A stretch of 64,000 nucleotides of DNA from Aulostomus chinensis (Eukaryota > Chordata > Actinopteri > Syngnathiformes > Aulostomidae), in NCBI GenBank assembly GCA_037954235.1, contig JBBMOA010000008.1, positions 2,695,001-2,759,000 on the forward strand, in the 5' to 3' direction. A program made the position numbers and the translations under genes. The notes under the pieces are model-generated. The model was not told the origin of the DNA. It searched no databases and saw nothing but the letters and a program-made list of their open reading frames with translations. Shown in pieces: positions 24,257-36,400 of the stretch. Within the stretch, counting starts at the first letter, position 1; each line of letters begins with the position of its first letter.

Positions 24257-25520
24257 TTTTTTTTTAATCTTTAGAAACAATTTAAGGCCTTTGAAATTAT
24301 TTTATACTAATTTCCTCATTTCCAGAAAGCATCTCGTGACCCCTCAGGGGGTCCTGACCCTCACTTTGGGACCCCCTCCATCCTGAATGGTATAAAACTC
24401 TGGAAATCATGTTTCTGTTGAGTTCCAAAAACTGAGAATAATTATCTTGAACACAGTTGATTGGCTGTATCTCACTTTTTCTGTTTAAAAAAATAAATTA
24501 CACACATAAATAAATTTAGCATGAAATCATTTTTAATTCAGGCTAAATTCTGTTTAATTGCGTGGTTTTCACTGACGGGAGTTGCCTGGCTGACAGGTTC
24601 TCCAGGTTCCAGTGAACGTTGTCCACCGTGGCTCAGACACAGGAGCAGATCTCCTGACCCCCAGCAGCATCCAGCCGAGCTCGGCCTCCTTTCACGACAT
24701 GCCAGAGACATAGAAGAATAATTTACATTTTTAAATACCCTGTTCCTGCATTTGTGGTTGGTGGATGACATTGTGCTGTTTGTTTTTACTCAAAAACAGT
24801 CTCCAGTGGACTCGTCACTAAGTTGTGTGGAGTCTAAATAAGGATGAAGATCATTATGAGCAACCAAAGGCAGTGGAAATTGCAATCATATTCTTGACAG
24901 TCACCGAGGGGTTTTGTATGATCACTTCCAAGCTGCTGCTTGTAGCTGACAAGTTCTGATTACAGTTATTCCCCAGCAACATGTCTTATGCAACATAATG
25001 GGTTTTTTTAGACATTCACGACTAAAATCAACTGTTTGAGGTGTTTTTTTTCGTCCTCCACCTCATTATTGCAGTGAATATGCAAACGTGTTTCGATGTT
25101 CTCTCCACTCAAAGCTACTGACTTGTATTTGACACCATCTCAGACGCCTGCGCGGGTATAATTACACGCCAGTGCGCCGCGGACCACAGCAAAGTGTCAC
25201 GTTTCTAATGTTCTCTCATGTAATTCTTTTTTAAATGTGCAAATGGCTAAAATAGTCCAGGGCTATTCAACGTCATCTCAAATTATACCTCCAAAAATAT
25301 TCACAAATTAATGATAATAACCGTACATTCTGTTAAATTCATGAAGTTCCAGATCTGACAGTATAAAAACGATATAATTTTAAAAACGCAGAATTCGTGT
25401 ACTGGATGGCGTGGTAGTTCCAGCAGGTCCATGACGAGGCTGGGGAGTACAGGTTCGTGTATTTGTACTCGGTTCTTTATTCTTTACTTGTGACTTTCAG
25501 ACAGAAAGCGGAAAAAACCC
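24257..25520. other. Non-coding stretch with possible hAT relic
   Basis: At about 24328-24375 the sequence CTCGTGACCCCTCAGGGGGT followed by CACTTTGGGACCCCC resembles the end-proximal motif of hAT (Charlie-like) DNA transposons. It is too short to assign firmly. A further block at 25400-25520 upstream of the CpG-rich region includes a minus-strand AATAAA (25470-25490 area) and may be an old retroelement end. Confidence 0.3.
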
Positions 25521-25539
25521 TCCTCATTAACTGGGTGTT

Positions 25540-27060
25540 GCTGGTGCCGCTGTCGCGCCTCCGCCGTCACCTGTCACCATCAGGGCGTACGGTTCAAAGT
25601 CACGGCTGACCGCCCACCGCCCCACAACAACGGCCTGCCCGCTACACACACACACACACACGCACACACACACACACACACACACAGTTAGTCGCGCAGA
25701 CGCACACGCCCGCGCACGAGTAGAGACGTCAGGATTGGACGCAGCAGGGGATCCCCAGCATTCCGTTTCTGCCTCGCTTGGCATATCATCATCTTTTACC
25801 GGGAGGAGATGAGATTGCGCCGGCTCGCGCTTGCAGAGGGCAAGAGCAGTAAGAGAGGACAGCCTCGCTTCTCCGCGGCTCCCCTCGTCTCTCCCCTCGT
25901 CTCTCCTCTCCTCTCCCGGTGTCTCCTCCGAGCCGCCGACACCGTCCCCTTTGTAGGTGCCGCGCATGCGGCCGGGACAGCGCGCGGCAGGAGCAGGGAG
26001 CAAAGGGGAAGGTGCTTCACCTCCTCAGCGCGTCACTGTTGAGAGGAGCACGCGCGCGTGGTGGACCAGAGAACGCCGCGCTCCGTTCAAGTCCTGCTTA
26101 GTTTGGTACTTGTGCCGCGGGGGGAGCCGAGCCGAGCCGGTTCGTCCGCCTTCACAATCGACACTTGCCTCTTCACGTGCGGTGTTCTGACAGCCGCGCC
26201 GCGCTGCCCTGGACGTGCCATCCCTCCCTCCCTCCTTCCCTCCATCCTTCCTCCTCTCCGCTGTGCTCCAGAAAACACCAGGCTGCAAATCAAACACACA
26301 AACTGCTGATAAAGAAAGAAAAAGCGGCGCTTTGGTTTCCAGTCAAGGTCCTGGAGGAGGCTCGTGAGGCGGAGGCGGTGGGTGAAGGACGCCGCGCCGG
26401 CCACCTTCCCACCGCGCTGCCCACTCGCCTTTTGTCCCTTTTGTACCAGTAAAGCCTGGTCGAAGTGGAAGAAGTTTCTTTTTTCCCTCTGGTGTGTGTG
26501 GAGGTGCAAACCAGCGGCTCCGCGGCGGTTCGGTGAACTCCAGGAGGACCCCACCCCCACCCCCCTCACTCAGGTAGGACAGTCCTGACCCACACCAGCC
26601 CTCACGAGGACAGAAACCCGGGAGCCGGTGTCGGTGTTCGGGGTAGAGGGGTGGTCCGGGAGCAGGGTCGAGAGCTGCCGCGATGCTCCCGGTGAACGCG
26701 GCAGGTTTCTGCGCCGCGCGCCCCGCGGGTAACTTCAAGAGCATTAAAGCCACCGTTTCCCGCTCCTCAGCCAAACTCCGCGAAAAACCGCTCGTTCCAT
26801 TTGAAATGCAACTTTTCTAAAAGGTGGTTTCACCCACAGGTTTCACCAACGTCCTGAACGAGCGAGTGGCAGTGACGTCCGGCTGTAGAAGTCCACTCAT
26901 TGACCGACCTGCTCCGCGCTGCCAGTTGATTTGCACACCGAATAATAACAGCGGGAGTTTGTGAGTGATTGGAATTGTTTTCGTAACTTCAGCCAGTTAA
27001 CGGATTCTTGTTTGATTGATCGGTGAATCACGGAGCCGCACGCATGCCAGCAGCGCGCTG
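25540..27060. promoter_or_regulatory. CpG-island-like region, candidate promoter
   Basis: This is the only extended GC- and CpG-rich segment in the window, densest at 25540-26180 and 26520-26800. It contains an NRF1-like site (CGCGCATGCGGC, 25961-25972), CT-rich initiator-like tracts and no long open frame with known domains, as expected for a promoter plus untranslated first exon. CACTCAGGTAGGAC at 26567-26580 is a plausible plus-strand splice donor (cut after CAG at 26573). A 45-codon plus-strand frame starts at the ATG at 26683 (GCCGCGATG context) and stops at 26820, with a possible internal donor (GGGTAACT) near 26726. The gene it would serve cannot be named; transcription direction is inferred only from the donor site. 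Confidence 0.5.
25644..25686. repeat. (AC)n microsatellite
   Basis: An AC run with one CGC interruption, embedded at the left of the CpG-rich segment. It passes into CpG-containing AC-like sequence up to about 25720. Confidence 0.95.
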
Positions 27061-27398
27061 AACAGGTCGGAGACAGACAAACGGCGTGTTGGTCTCGGAG
27101 TGAACAGAGGAAGTTTGAATAAAGTAAACTGCAGACGTAAGTGTGTTGACACTGGTGATTATTCGGTGATTTGAACAGAGAAATAATGAGTGAGGATCCA
27201 TGTTTAGGCTGCGTTCTGCTGGAACTGAGACGCATTTCTCAGCCGATGAACTAATTTGGTGTTGTCCTCTTGCAATCTTGGACAAAAAAATGTAAGTGTG
27301 TCCTGACCCGGGGCACCAACAGCGGGCTCTGACTGAGGGGAGTCTCCATGTGGCCCGAAGCAGAATTTGTGGAATAAACGCCGACAGAGGTTTGCCTG

Positions 27399-27400
<2 letters not shown>
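27061..27400. other. Right shore of the CpG-rich region
   Basis: CpG density falls off quickly here. No coding exon was recognised. Confidence 0.4.
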
Positions 27401-27440
<40 letters not shown>

Positions 27441-27459
27441 AGAGAGAGAGAGAGAGAGA
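27401..27459. repeat. (GT)n followed by (GA)n
   Basis: A GT run (27401-27437) is joined by TTTG to a GA run (27440-27459), forming a compound microsatellite. Confidence 0.96.
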
Positions 27460-27663
27460 TGGTAGATAGAGTGTAAGATAAAGGTGATGGCGGACTGGAG
27501 TGGAATACTGAAGCCACGCTGACGAGGGTACACTTGCGCTCTCCGTCCTCCTCCGTGCTCACAGGTCTCGTATTGCGAGCTGGAGTCTTTGGCCAGTTAC
27601 TGCATGTGAGCTGCAGTTGCTACCTTTTTATCCTTAATTGGCCTCCTGCAAATGTGCAGTAGA

Positions 27664-27697
<34 letters not shown>

Positions 27698-27702
27698 CGC
27701 GC
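27664..27702. repeat. (GT)n(GC)n microsatellite
   Basis: A GT run of about 13 units passes without a break into seven GC units. Alternating GC following GT is the most favourable natural sequence for Z-DNA. Confidence 0.96.
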
Positions 27703-29810
27703 TCTGTGCTTTTACAAATGTGCATTCTATTCAGATTCCAGTGCATTGGTGAATGTAAACCATCTGCCTGGATCTCTGGTTCCAGAGAGGAGAGCTGTCC
27801 TTGTTCCCTCTGTGTGGTTTTTGAGAGTGGAGGTCCTCGTCTGCTCTCCCACTGGCACCTTCACGTGTGTCCCTCTCCCGTGGTCTTCCGAGTCCATACC
27901 ATAGATGCTACGTGTTAAAGAGGATCTTGCTGGAAGCTTCGTGGATACAGAGCGAAATTGCGTTGTTTGTTTGTTTTTTTCCCTCCATCTTTTGTTGCTT
28001 CTGTGGAACTTAATGTGTCTGTCATCAGGGCACTGCGATGGGTAAAGATGTATTTTCTGTCGCCATAATAATTACATTCATACTTCCTGTTTCTGCAAAA
28101 TTGTTAAGGATGAGTAAAGAAGTTCTTCTTCTGGTAAGAAAGGCAACATCATGCCCTTAAATCCAAGGGAGGTGTGATCACTCACCTCCAGTAAAACATG
28201 GGTATGTCGAACAAACACATTTTCCCTTTTTGCTACTGCATCCCCGTAAATCAGTTTCCTGAGCTCAGGGTTCTCTGCTTTCTACCTGTTTCATCATAAT
28301 ATAAAAAAAAACAGTCATTCATAAATATCTTGTAAAACCATTAATGGTTAAAATAGAGGCTTTCTTTTTAAAATAGCAATTTATTTGTGTCTTCATCCAA
28401 GTTCATTTTCCATAAAAGCTGTCAGTTTGGGGCACCTCAGCTGTGCCTCGGGCCACCCACTGCCCAGGTAGCAGGCAGCGCCCTCAACCAGCACAAGATA
28501 GAGGGAGCAGACCTGCAAACACATCTCGTATCACTGGTAGAGGAAAGACGGTTAGGTTCCTTCAGGTGAGAGCGACCAGCGAGTCACATCAGGTGCTGGT
28601 GAACAGATGATTGACAGGTACGTTTAAAGTCCGCCATTCCTTCAGAATCCTTCTCTTTCAGACCCGCTGGGGGATTGTTATGATTATTGCAACTCAAGAA
28701 ACAGTTTTAATATGCTGGCGAAAAAAAGTAACTATCTGATTTTCTGTCGTACAAATTATTTGTAGTCAATTTATTTATAATCAGAAGATGTTCCTCAGGA
28801 CCAGCTAATCAATTTTTTCTTCCAGCCAGCTGTTCTTGTAAAGACAATTTCAGCTTTTATTATGTTTAGATTTCTTCTGGCTTCCAGGTGGTTATCTGCC
28901 TTAGTTTTAAGTAAAAAAAAAAAGGGAGAAATCTGATAATAATTATTCCAAAGCTGGGAAACCTGCTAAATTAAAATACAGCAGTATTTTCCACACTTTC
29001 TCATTTGGAAGGTCTGCGTGTTCGCTGTGGGCGCTTTGGACTTGACTGAAATTACAAGAACCAATTTAAAGCACCTTATTTTCATTAAAAAAAAAAAAAA
29101 AAACTTTACGAATCCACGACATGTATTTAGAAAAAAAAGCTTTGTTTTTCTTTCTGATTTAATTTGACCGGGCTTAAAAAAACAAGAGTGAATGCTGTGT
29201 TTCTGCAGCCTCCCACTCAGGAGGACTTACACTGTCGACACTTCAAATTAAACAAATTATTAATTCGATTTATTTTTATGACACCTAACAGTAGAAATTG
29301 TCGCTGGACATCAGCTTGAAAATAAAAAGAGTAGAATTGTGATGAAGCAGTAGAAGCAACAACAGACAGGATGGAGGGTTTTCATCTCGCTGTGGACGGC
29401 AGTGACCCGAGCCCGGTGCCTTTCACACTCAAGTTTGGAGATGAGCTGTGGGTTCATATCAGGTCACATCAGCTGGGCGAGCCCACTGATACGCTGCTTT
29501 CTAGCTCTTTTCATCAAAAGAATCTGTAAAGAAACCAAAATGGGTCATCTTCTGCGTGTCGTGCCTCCTGGTCAGTGTTTGTTATCTCCAGGACAGTGCA
29601 TGAATGCACCACGGGCTGTGCTGTGTGCAGCTCCTGCATCAACGTGTGTTTGTGACTGCAGTCACGGAGGTCAAACGCTTTCGTGTTCAAATGTCACTCA
29701 TTTCCTGTCTGGAGCTCAGAGGTAAAGCAGATATTCTTGAGACTTACGGGCTTCCGTAGGAGCGCGAGTCAGGCAAAGAAGTCAGTATGCAAATGAATAT
29801 TTGCTACTCT
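27703..29810. other. Non-coding stretch, nothing recognised
   Basis: No gene is seen. Poly-A runs lie at about 28911-28923 and 29087-29103. No retroposon body or target-site duplication was recognised beside them. Confidence 0.45.
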
Positions 29811-29811
29811 G

Positions 29812-29869
<58 letters not shown>

Positions 29870-29872
29870 ATG
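29811..29872. repeat. Poly-A followed by (TA)n
   Basis: Eighteen A residues pass directly into a TA run of about 16 units and then TGTATG repeats. Poly-A next to TA could be an old retroposon tail, but no body was recognised upstream. Confidence 0.95.
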
Positions 29873-30386
29873 TACAGTTTATGTTGTTGTCCATGTGACT
29901 GAAGTGAAGTGGGACAGCTAAATGCTGCTGGTGTCCGTTGGATCATCCAGGTAGTCACAGTGATGAGGTGATGTGATGAGTGTGTATCTGTGTTTTTACC
30001 TGCCGTGGTGCCTGAAATGTTTGATGCTGTGAAAAGGGGGTGTGTCGTTGTGATTGACAGCTCTTCTGACTGTCGTCCCCATAGAAACCTGCAGTTTCAC
30101 AGGTGTGCATCATGTTCAGAAGAGCGTAGATATTTGCTTTGAGCACCCAAAACGATTTACCTGCACCAAAACAAATGGTTCAGGTGAGTTGATTCGGGTG
30201 TGACCTTGATACTGCGGGTCCATTTTCTGTTCACTAGCGCGCAGACGCTGCTTCAAAATGACGTCAGCAGTGCAAGATGGCCGTGTGTGTAGTGGGAAGA
30301 AGTGGAGGCGCGTCGGTGTCTTCTAAATTGTGTAAAGTACATTCCTCGCTGGATAAGACGAAATCAGAGTGACATGCTTTTGTGTA

Positions 30387-30390
<4 letters not shown>

Positions 30391-30453
<63 letters not shown>

Positions 30454-30487
30454 TTTGGCATGGTAACATTGAGTGTGTGTGTGTGTG
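30391..30487. repeat. Long (GT)n plus nearby GT tract
   Basis: A perfect 60-base GT run (30391-30450) is followed after 20 bases by another short one (30471-30487). Confidence 0.97.
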
Positions 30488-30618
30488 CCTCAATGTGTAT
30501 GCCTTTGTACCAAATAAAACATGCTTTGTTCTTATGTATGTGTACCATGTGAGCTGGTACTACTGTGTGTTTGCGTGTTTTTTCAATCGATACTGTGACA
30601 GAGTTTAAAGACTTTTCT

Positions 30619-30622
<4 letters not shown>

Positions 30623-30657
<35 letters not shown>
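30623..30657. repeat. (GT)n microsatellite
   Basis: A perfect GT run, the second major tract of a cluster of three within about 415 bases. Confidence 0.97.
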
Positions 30658-30658
<1 letters not shown>

Positions 30659-30742
30659 CTGTCGAAGGAGTGCTCAAACTGAAGATCCAGCTGATGAAAG
30701 CTACCTGGAGCTTCATAAAAGGACCCTTGTCCAACCCTGAAG

Positions 30743-30744
<2 letters not shown>

Positions 30745-30804
<60 letters not shown>

Positions 30805-30805
30805 C
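30745..30805. repeat. (GT)n microsatellite ending in GC
   Basis: A perfect GT run of about 27 units ending in CGCGCGC. The 192-codon minus-strand frame through 30264-30842 is a translation of these repeats (poly-His/Thr) and not a gene. Confidence 0.97.
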
Positions 30806-31343
30806 TCATTGTACATTTGTGCATGAATGCATGCTTGTACATTTAACCACAACACGATCTTTCACTTACTGCAGACGTGCTTCTGTTGTGATTGGGAGAA
30901 TAAATCCCTCATCTTGACTGTGGAGGTTGAAACTAGAACACAATCAAATTGAATAACTGTATTTAACAGTAGATTATTGGCAATATTATTAATTAGATTA
31001 TTGCAAATTGAATTGCTAAAATCCCACACTGATTGCTATGTTTTTGTTTATTTAACACACCGTATTAGTGGGAAGTTTGCTTGATTCTGCTCGTCATGTC
31101 CTGCTGCTGCTGTACTATTTGTTCTGGGTGTGTGTCAGGTCTCGGTCTCACAAAGGCCGGCGTCAGTCTTCCACCTCGGCAGGAGCAGGTGTAAACTCTG
31201 GATTTGCTGCTCTCATCATCTTTAGCACTGGGCTTAGCTAAAACCAGGCTCATGCTTAGCTGGTCCAACAGACTCATGGTGCAACTCGCCTCAGTAACCA
31301 GAGGGTGACCATTATTTTCAAACTAGTGTGTGCGCCATGTCCA

Positions 31344-31346
<3 letters not shown>
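30806..31346. other. Non-coding stretch, nothing recognised
   Basis: Short unremarkable sequence. CTTAGCTAAAACC and GCTTAGCTGG near 31232-31262 faintly resemble a common fish repeat, but this is too weak to call. Confidence 0.4.

Positions 31347-31409
<63 letters not shown>
31347..31409. repeat. (GT)n followed by short (GA)n
   Basis: A perfect GT run of 27 units followed by GAGAGAGAG. Confidence 0.97.
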
Positions 31410-32063
31410 CATGAACATGCTGCACACTGTGGCATTTTCATCACAATGGAGGACAATTATTTCAGCACTTAGCTCACCTACCAAGCGTTCCTTTCTACAC
31501 TGTGAGTGCAGTGAATGCAGCAATTGCCTCACCGGGTCATTTACAAGGTCCACCTTCCCTCTGAAAGGTTCCACCTCCATCACAGGCAATAACTCATCGC
31601 CCAGCAACAGCCTGGATTGATTGACACACGTACGGACCAATTAACTGTGCTAGATCGTAGGCAGGGCTGTCTCAGGTCTGTTTTAATTCCTTTGATTATT
31701 TTTGTGTTTCTGTGTTTGTTTGTTTTTGTCATATTTTCGTGAGTGAATTATTACAGTTCCACAATTTAGTCACACATAAAATGAAACGAACACATCACAA
31801 CAAATACACTTGTGTTTTAAATATACCTCATGTTTATGTACTTTTCATGAGGAAAACAATTATAATACGACAACTACTATTTTAATTTGGTGTAAACAGC
31901 TATGAACTCGTAAATCTCATAGTAACTCAATCTTGCTGTTTTATAGATTTTTTTTGGCAAATAAAGTTCGGAACTAAACAGGAACTAAATTTGTCTGGTC
32001 ACTTTATAAAACCCTCCCTCGATCATTGATGCAAGCCCCAATAGAGGTTGAAGTGGCCCTCAT
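31410..32063. other. Non-coding stretch, nothing recognised
   Basis: AT-rich sequence with no credible frames and no recognised repeats. Confidence 0.45.
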
Positions 32064-32113
32064 TGGCCCCGGTCGGTGGCCCCGGTCGGTGGCCCCGGTC
32101 GGTGGCCCCGGTG
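32064..32113. repeat. 13-bp GC-rich tandem repeat
   Basis: Nearly four perfect copies of a 13-base unit (TGGCCCCGGTCGG). It stands out sharply against AT-rich flanks, and the identical copies imply recent expansion. Confidence 0.96.
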
Positions 32114-33823
32114 TATCCTCTTTCATATGCTGGTTCATTTGTAGGCTACAGATTTCAGACAATGACCGCAGACAAACGCTCATCTTGCGGAGCGCCGTGC
32201 TGCGGCTCATCTGTTGGATCTTCTCATTTTAATTTGAGGGGTGATGGGATGATCGATGCACTAACAGCATTACAGCAGCATTCGCTCATTCGTTTCAAAT
32301 TCAAGTTTGGCTTAAAACCGTTATGAACAAATTCATATTTTGTATGGGATTTTTGCAACTAATTAAATGGGACCGATGTTTTGATAAAATATCATAATTT
32401 CGGGTTGGATTTGGTTATTTTGCTGGACTGATGTTAATGTCACATTATTCAGACGAGGACCAATCATAAAATCTTGGACTGTAATTTTGTTTTCTGCCTC
32501 TCAGAGGGTTCAGGGGGTTAATAGGCCTCTATCACAGAGGACACTGACCCGTGTCAGCGGGACGAGTGCTGGTGTAATTACTCAAATGAATGATGGTTGA
32601 ATTCCGCCTCGTCGCCTCGGGCTCCTGCGTTAGCATCTGAACGTCTTAGTTCGAGGTCAGTGTTCACAGGGTTGTCCCACCAGGAACAATGTCTGCTGAG
32701 AAAAACCTCTATCCAGGGGACTGACATATTCATATTTGGTGGCTGGTGACAGTTTTCATTTATACTTAAAATGCAGGTTAAAAGAGACGCTGCCCGCTTC
32801 CCCTTCTTGGGCCGATGATCGACGTGTTTTGCCAATTTGGGTGTTTTTTATTTTTTTTTGAATTTTTGTGCAAATATAAAGCAGAATAAGGAATACTACA
32901 ACCACTACTACTACTACTACTAATACTAATAATCAAGAGACATATATATATATATATATATATATTTAAAACACCATTTTTCTTTAACAATTGTCTGATT
33001 TTTTTTTACCTAAAATTTCAGTGTGGTCTGAATAACAGTTACGTGCAGAATGTGTTTATTATATATGTGTAATTTAGCTATTTATCCACTTTGATATATA
33101 ATTGTATTCAAAAATAATAGAAAGGCAGCCACTGTTCACCTTCGAGGCAATAAATAATCACATATAATAACTGATTATCGGCACTAAGCAACGGCGCCAT
33201 CACCACTAGAAGTCGAGAGGAAGCGGTAATGCTTTGTCATTCACTCTGACCTTTAGTACTGTATCTTTACATCGAGGTGTCCCAAAATTAATTTATTAAT
33301 ACAGTCAATATTTATTTATATTTAGAATTAAATAGGATTTAATTTGTATGCTGGTCTTTTGTATATTAAGCTCAAATTACTTCCACTCATACTGACTTAA
33401 TATCAAAGGACTGCAGCCACCAGTGTGCTGATGCCTATGGAAGAAAACTGTCCAGCCCCAGAATGATCGTTACCTCACAACGCTGCACTGTGGAGGTCAC
33501 CTGCATTGTTTTGAATCTTCGCCACCCATTTACTGACTTTCTTTCTCTGGACTTTAAAAACCAACTACCACTTCTGCCTCTTATTGTCATTGCCCTTGTG
33601 TTTGTTTTAGTGCCGTACTCATCGTGTGTTTATACTTCATTGTGAGCAGGATCTTCTGTTTTGTTTTCACTCTCTTGTTGAGAACACCGGTCTTTTCTAA
33701 CCCTAATTTATTAAACAGATCGTATATTTCTGCTCGTATTTACACTCATGACAAAATATCTGTGGGAGGTTCATATAATAAGTGTGGCAACCATATAGCA
33801 AAGGTATTGATGGTTTGATTTTC

Positions 33824-33824
<1 letters not shown>
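32114..33824. other. Non-coding AT-rich stretch
   Basis: No gene is seen. Simple tracts are present: a CTA trinucleotide patch near 32898-32922 and a TA run at 32942-32966. Confidence 0.45.
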
Positions 33825-33906
<82 letters not shown>

Positions 33907-34343
33907 CGTGTGCATATATATATATATATATACGTGTGTATATATATATGTGTGTGTGTGTGTGTATAAAAACATATATGTATTGATATATGTACGTATA
34001 TATGTATTTATATATGTATGTGTATTTATATATATATATGTAAATACAAAAACATGTATCTATATATGCGTGTATATGTATATATATACACATTATGTAC
34101 ATATATACACGTGTATATATGTGTGTATGTGTCTATATATATATATATATATATATACATACACATACATATATACATATATGTATATAAACATATATGT
34201 ATGTATACATTATGTACATATATACACACGTGTATATATGTGTGTATGTATATATATACAAATACATATATACATATATGTATATATATTATATACATAT
34301 ATACATATGTATATGTATATATACGTATATATACATATATATG

Positions 34344-34380
<37 letters not shown>

Positions 34381-34386
34381 GTATAT

Positions 34387-34446
<60 letters not shown>

Positions 34447-34465
34447 GTATATGTATATATATATC
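33825..34465. repeat. Large TA/TG-rich low-complexity block
   Basis: About 640 bases made almost only of TATA, TATG and TACA steps, with several perfect TA runs of 20-60 bases. A longer-range repeat is visible: CATTATGTACATATATACAC and the following ACGTGTATATATGTG segment occur at 34091 and again at 34208, a 117-base period. All tyrosine/isoleucine-rich open frames here, up to 229 codons, are translations of the repeat and not genes. Confidence 0.97.
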
Positions 34466-36140
34466 ACGTGAAAAACTGTATTTTGAATGTTGAGAAAATG
34501 TTCTCATGGAACGGCTGAAAAAATGATCCATAACTACACGTTTTTCTAAGCGCGTTTGTTAATTCGACCTTCCCTCGATGCCTGATTCAAATGCAGATCA
34601 TGTGATCAGAAGGATGCTAACATTTTTGTAAGAGGAGGCTACAGATGAATCGTGGGAATAAAGAGAGGACTTGTAGCAGCTTGTTAATAATCGGGGGTGT
34701 CAGTTCCATCGCCTGAGTTCAGCCGAGGCTTCACATTCCCAGCAGGAGTTGTCAGTGGCGGCTCTCTGCTGTGCACTCTTTCATGACCGTGGAAAACTTT
34801 TGCCGAGGGGGGGGGGGGGGGCAAATTGTATTCGCGTACTGTTTCACAACTTCCCCATCACCTTCCCTCACAAAATGAACTACTTACTGTATTTCTGACT
34901 GCAAATAATAGTAAATAACTGTCTGCCTGGAGTGCTGTGCTCATAAATCTGCTCAGGCATTTCAAATTCACATTTTATCTGCCATATACAGGAGGAGGGA
35001 TATCTGCAGCTGGTTTTGTGTTTTCACTGGGGAAGTTATTATACCTGAAACACTCTCCTCACCCAGGGAAGTCCTCCTCCTGGGACTCCGTTCAGGTCTT
35101 TGTAAAGCACCTGATATTGTAAGGCTTCTCCTGTTTGAACAGTGTGCAGACCTTAAAAGGCCCTCTGTGAATAATAGACTATACACCAGGCCTTGGTGTG
35201 ACTGGTGCCTGGAGTGAGAGGTCCCATCCATCAATCACTGGCACCGGCTGCCGTGGAACGTAACACAGAACAAAAGATCCACAATGGTGCCTGATACGAT
35301 GTGCGTGTATGTGAGGTGGCTTTTTATTTGAGTCATTTAATGGATCAGATCATCCACGGGCCACCACATCACACATCAGATTTACAAAGTGATTCATAGA
35401 CATGACATCACCTTTTCAAAGTCTTTCAGCAGGCTAGATGGTGAGGAGCTGCTCCCTCACACCTGCTCCGGTCGCTGTCATGCCCTCTCCACTTTTCCTT
35501 AGGGAGGCTGATTCTGCTGTCAATAGAATATTGAATTAATATTTGATGAAATTTTTCAATTAAATCAATTGAGTGTCATGGGAGTGAGACTAAATTATTG
35601 TAGAATAGTGGACGGCGTTGTACAGTCTGCTCCACACCTTCTGTTGTGACTCCAGTCCACTTGGTGGCAGTCATGTAGCTCAAAGATGGTTTCACCCACT
35701 AAGAGGACTAAGCAGAGACTTGTTCCTCTCGTCAGCTTCAAAGCAGTTTCATTTTACTTTTATTTTATTTTCAAGGCCTGTTGGTTGACTCTCAGATATT
35801 TCCAGGTATGCTTGCAGGTTCATGTGTGAGAGAGTGGAACTGTTCTCTGGACGGTTCTAACTTGGGTCTTATTGTCTCTCCTAAAAACACTTTCTACACG
35901 CAATTGCCTGCAGTTGCCTACTATTTGTTGAGTAAATTTTCGGCATTTAATACAGCATGAGCAATAATTATAATATTTTGGTGGAAAGATGGAAGAGACT
36001 CGTGGAGCCTGGGCGCTTTGAGTCTTCCGGCTGCCAGAGTTTCTTTTCCTCTTTCACTTTTTCGCCAATTGTGAAATGTATTTGACAATGACAGCGGGTC
36101 TGCTGAGATCTGATTTCGAGATGCACGTGTGGAGAATGCA
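34466..36140. other. Non-coding stretch with poly-G tract
   Basis: No gene is seen. A run of 14 G lies at about 34807-34820. Confidence 0.45.
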
Positions 36141-36142
36141 GA

Positions 36143-36400
36143 ATCCATGCATCCATTTTCTATACCGCTTATCTGTTAAGGGTCGCCGGGGGGCTGGAGC
36201 CTGTCCCAGGTGACATTGGGTGAGAGGCGGGGTTCATCCTGGACGGTTCGCCAGTCTTTTGCAGGGCCATCAGGAGCAATCATGGACTCAGTATCTTGGT
36301 CACTGGGAGAAGTCAGGATTGAACCAGTGACCCTCCGGTTGCTAGACGACCACTCTGAGTCATGCCGCTCTGACCCTGAATGCAGACTGTAAATGTCAAT
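36143..36400 (-). mobile_element. LINE/SINE 3'-tail relic
   Basis: Read on the minus strand, the element ends in GGTATAGAAAATGGATG followed by a GGATG motif, preceded by CCCTTAACAGATAAGC and GGGACAGGCTCCAGCC. This is the consensus of a very common teleost dispersed repeat, which I believe is the 3' tail of L2-type LINEs and SINEs sharing that tail. The upstream part (toward 36400) is diverged. It has no coding capacity. Family naming is from memory and should be checked by repeat-library alignment. Confidence 0.55.

Noticed and set aside
25527..26569. Overlapping arginine/proline/serine-rich frames of 75-160 codons across the CpG-rich region.
   Set aside because: GC-rich DNA lacks stop codons, so long frames are expected in all phases. 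None has a recognisable domain and they overlap on both strands.
30264..30842. A 192-codon histidine/threonine-rich frame.
   Set aside because: It reads through several GT/AC microsatellites; the parts between the repeats have no protein-like features.
33703..34531. Several long tyrosine/isoleucine-rich open frames on both strands (up to 229 codons).
   Set aside because: They are translations of the TA/TG low-complexity block. Both strands and several frames are open at the same time, as expected for such a repeat.
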